Positions 60,976 to 64,000 of a stretch of DNA of 64,000 bases are shown piece by piece. The notes under the pieces were generated by a model. That model saw only the letters and a list, made by a program, of their open reading frames with translations. It was not told where the DNA came from and did no database searches. The DNA is taken from NCBI GenBank assembly GCA_003056245.1, contig MVDH01000006.1, positions 248,001 through 312,000 on the forward strand, in the 5' to 3' direction. This stretch comes from Cellvibrio sp. 79. Its GTDB lineage: Bacteria; Pseudomonadota; Gammaproteobacteria; Pseudomonadales; Cellvibrionaceae. The translations under genes and the position numbers were made by a program. Positions within the stretch are counted from its first letter, which is position 1. Each line of letters opens with the position of its first letter.

Positions 60976-61950
60976 ATGGGAAAATCCAAGTCTGTTGTAA
61001 TAGGTGCATTTATTGCCGGTGCGATTTTACTGGTCTTTATTGCATTGCTATTTTTTTCCGGTGGCCAACTCTTTTCACACAAAGAGCGAGTCATTATGTA
61101 CTTTACCGGATCAATACAAGGCTTGCAGGTTGGTGCGCCGATTAAATTAAAGGGAGTGGTACTCGGCGAAATTACCGAGATACAAATCAATTTCCAGAGC
61201 GATGATAAAAACGTGCTCACTGCTGTCACCGCCGATCTCGCGCTGCAACGCATTAATCGTAAAGGCGGCGACGTAGATCAGGAGTTTTTTGCAGAAGCCA
61301 TTACCCGTGGCTTGCGCGCCCAGCTGAATTATCAAAGTTTCCTGACCGGCTTGTTGTATGTGGAGCTGGATTTTTTCCCTGACACACCATCACAAATTTA
61401 TGGGTTCCAAAATGATCTATTGGAATTGCCTACGATTGGTACCGAGTTCGAAGAAATTGCCAAAACACTACAAGACCTCAATATCAAAGGTGTCATTGAT
61501 AACCTGGAAAAATTAAGCGCGAATATCGCCAAACTGGTTGAGAGCGGCGCAGTTGAGGAAACACTGGGCAGTGTGAAAAACGCCGCAGATTCAATCGATC
61601 AAACAGCTATTGGTTTGCGGAACGATGTCAACAATATCAGCCGGGATTTAACTAAAACAACAGGAGAGTTGACAACTTTATTAAAATCGCTCAATCAACA
61701 AGCCCCCGAAATTACAAACAACCTGAACAAAACATTGGTATCGTTGCAAAAAAGTATGGATCAATTCAATACAACGGCACAATCAATAGATACTACGTTT
61801 GCTGAAGATTCACCGCTCGTATATCAATTAAATCGCACACTGAAAGACGTTAGTCGTTCAGCCAACGCGTTGCATAATTTAAGCGATACCATTGAGCAAC
61901 AACCGGAATCGTTATTACGCGGCAAACAATCTGTGGATGGGGAGAACTAG
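60976..61950 (+). CDS. MlaD/MCE-domain protein
   Basis: N-terminal TM; FTGSIQGLQVGAPIKLKGVVLGEI MCE motif; long C-terminal helical region. Confidence 0.93.
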   Translation: MGKSKSVVIGAFIAGAILLVFIALLFFSGGQLFSHKERVIMYFTGSIQGLQVGAPIKLKGVVLGEITEIQINFQSDDKNVLTAVTADLALQRINRKGGDVDQEFFAEAITRGLRAQLNYQSFLTGLLYVELDFFPDTPSQIYGFQNDLLELPTIGTEFEEIAKTLQDLNIKGVIDNLEKLSANIAKLVESGAVEETLGSVKNAADSIDQTAIGLRNDVNNISRDLTKTTGELTTLLKSLNQQAPEITNNLNKTLVSLQKSMDQFNTTAQSIDTTFAEDSPLVYQLNRTLKDVSRSANALHNLSDTIEQQPESLLRGKQSVDGEN

Positions 61951-62532
61951 ATGCTCAATAAAATGCTGTTGCTATTTATGGTGATCGCGCTCTGCGCCTG
62001 CAAAAGTTCACCCCATCGGGAATATTTTGCACTAAGTGCGACCGAGGCAGACTTTAAAGTCACGGAACAAACACCGGTAAACCATATTATCGGTATCGGG
62101 CCAGTGACCATTCCGGAATATCTACATCAAAATAAAATCAGTTTCTGGAAAACACCGCAACAATTAGTATTGCTGGATAACAACTACTGGGCCGAGCCTT
62201 TGGAGCGTGGAGTTATCCGCGTATTGGCATTGGAATTACAAGCCGCACATCGTGATTGGCGCGTATTGCAATTCCCCTGGGCCAACAACCAACGTCCGCA
62301 ATACTCGCTTAAAATCGACATTCAACGGTTCGATGCCTTTGCCGATCACGCTATAATTGAAGCCACCATCGACTGGATAAACCTGCAAACCAAAACCGTA
62401 GCCAGTAGCCAGCGAATAAAATTGCGCCAGGATTCCAAAGCAAATCCAGCTGCCATCGCCCAAGTATTTAGCGCATTGCTGCAACAATCCGCTCGTACAA
62501 TTACCCCGCCACCACTGCCCTTTAGCAAGTGA
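61951..62532 (+). CDS. ABC-type transport auxiliary lipoprotein (PqiC-like)
   Basis: Lipobox MVIALCACKSS; GIGPVTIPEYLHQNKISFW...NYWAEPLERGVIRVLALEL. Confidence 0.88.
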   Translation: MLNKMLLLFMVIALCACKSSPHREYFALSATEADFKVTEQTPVNHIIGIGPVTIPEYLHQNKISFWKTPQQLVLLDNNYWAEPLERGVIRVLALELQAAHRDWRVLQFPWANNQRPQYSLKIDIQRFDAFADHAIIEATIDWINLQTKTVASSQRIKLRQDSKANPAAIAQVFSALLQQSARTITPPPLPFSK

Positions 62533-62656
62533 TAGTTTTATCCTCGCACCCATTTTTTAATTAACGTCTAGACTCTGTAGGCATAGCAATTACAGAGTCT
62601 GTTGGTTAACCAGCCAAACAATTTATTCAACGCCACTTTGGCGAAGGATGGATGTT

Positions 62657-64000
62657 ATGCCGCAATTTGATCGCTCACTACCGGAAAACTTGCAAGAACT
62701 TCACGCCCTGGCCCTGGATTTATATTGGAGCTGGAATCACGCCAGCGATGAGCTTTGGTGCCAGATTAATGCCGACATCTGGAATTACTCCCACAATCCG
62801 ATTCTGGTATTGCAACTTACCAGCAATGAGCATTTTGCCCAACTCGCGAATGATAAAAATTTTCTGTCACTGTTAAATAAATTGATCGATGCGCGGCAAA
62901 AATATTTGCAAGAACCTGCCTGGTACCAACGTCAACATCCGAATTCTCCCGTGCGTTGTGTAGCCTATTTCAGTATGGAATTTGGCATTTGCGATGCACT
63001 GCCGCTTTATGCCGGTGGCCTGGGCATGCTGGCGGGCGATTATCTAAAAACAGCAAGCGATTTGGGCTTGCCGCTTGTCGGTGTTGGTTTGTTATATCAG
63101 GAAGGTTATTTTCGCCAAAGTATTAGCCGGCAAGGCTGGCAACAGGAAACCTATTTGTATAACGACCCCGGCAGTTTACCCCTGCAACCACTGCGCGCCG
63201 CCGACGGCAGCTGGTTAATTATCAAAGCGCATTTTCTTTGCCGCGAAGTGTGTTTCCGCGTGTGGCTCGCGCAAGTCGGGCGAGTGAAATTATATTTGCT
63301 GGATAGTAATGATCCGCGCAATTTACCCAGTGATCGCGGCATCACCAGCAAACTTTATGGCGGTGGTAGCGAATTGCGCATGGTGCAGGAAATTGTGCTG
63401 GGCATTTGCGGTTGGCGCTTATTGGAAAAATTAAATCTTGATGTCGATATTTGCCACTTGAACGAAGGCCATGCCGCCTTCGCCACACTCGAGCGGATCC
63501 GCCATTATTGCAAACGCCACAACTGCGATTTCTGGCAAGGGCTGTGGGCAACGCGTATGGGCAATTTATTTACCACGCACACACCGGTGGAAGCCGGGTT
63601 TGATCGCTACCCCGCCGAATTATTGCGCCGCTACGCGGATAACAGCGGAGCAGAAATGGGAATTACGGTAGAAGATGTGATCGCGTTGGGCCGTGCAAAT
63701 CCAAAAGATGAAAACGAGCCGTTTAATATGGCGTGGCTCGCGATGCGCACGTGCGCCCATAGCAATGGTGTTAGTGCATTACACGGTGCCGTTAGTCGCC
63801 GTATATTCCAGCCGCTGTATCCGCGCTGGCCGGAGTGGGAAGTTCCCGTGGGCCATGTCACCAATGGCGTTCATATTCCTACGTGGGATTCCGCCCTCGC
63901 CGATCAACTCTGGACACAAGTTTATGGCAAAGACCGCTGGCGCAAAGACCCGGCGCAACTTAATCCAAAGCGCCTGGATGAAGTCAGTGACCAGCAGCTC
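62657..64000 (+). CDS. glgP: Alpha-glucan phosphorylase (GlgP-type, partial, runs off window)
   Basis: MPQFDRSLPENLQELHALALDLYWSWNHASDELW...VAYFSMEFGICDALPLYAGGLGMLAGDYLKTASDLGLPLVGVGLLY; 448 open codons to the window edge. Confidence 0.92.
   Translation, partial: MPQFDRSLPENLQELHALALDLYWSWNHASDELWCQINADIWNYSHNPILVLQLTSNEHFAQLANDKNFLSLLNKLIDARQKYLQEPAWYQRQHPNSPVRCVAYFSMEFGICDALPLYAGGLGMLAGDYLKTASDLGLPLVGVGLLYQEGYFRQSISRQGWQQETYLYNDPGSLPLQPLRAADGSWLIIKAHFLCREVCFRVWLAQVGRVKLYLLDSNDPRNLPSDRGITSKLYGGGSELRMVQEIVLGICGWRLLEKLNLDVDICHLNEGHAAFATLERIRHYCKRHNCDFWQGLWATRMGNLFTTHTPVEAGFDRYPAELLRRYADNSGAEMGITVEDVIALGRANPKDENEPFNMAWLAMRTCAHSNGVSALHGAVSRRIFQPLYPRWPEWEVPVGHVTNGVHIPTWDSALADQLWTQVYGKDRWRKDPAQLNPKRLDEVSDQQL

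Overview
The window reads as an ordinary gammaproteobacterial chromosome segment, most like a Cellvibrionaceae-type saprophyte; this is judged from gene content and protein style, with no database search. Housekeeping blocks: recX-recA, pncC (cinA C-terminal), lpxL-like, fabV, an yghZ-like aldo/keto reductase, dps, ycgN-ycgL-rnd, recR-ybaB-dnaX, an SRP RNA (ffs), tpx, an MCE/Mla-type ABC transporter and the 5' part of an alpha-glucan phosphorylase. Accessory modules: a CadC-like regulator, a tandem kinase/pseudokinase protein, a rhomboid protease overlapping a B-box-like zinc/membrane protein, a hipBA locus with a dense palindromic operator region, a TonB receptor-SapC-tryptophan halogenase-like-DUF6445 cluster ending in a perfect 87-bp tandem duplication, and two c-di-GMP signalling loci. 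The best candidate for an under-described system is the minus-strand cluster at 45364-57276: YfiR-like protein -> CHASE8-like hybrid histidine kinase -> REC-PAS-GGDEF-EAL protein -> three tandem paralogous TonB-dependent receptors, packed as an apparent operon. Direct sequence-level signals include a dnaX programmed -1 frameshift site, a LexA box upstream of recA, a MITE-like inverted-repeat element next to ffs, and a foldable non-coding element upstream of a thioredoxin-like gene. No CRISPR array, tRNA, rRNA or intact transposase was recognised.
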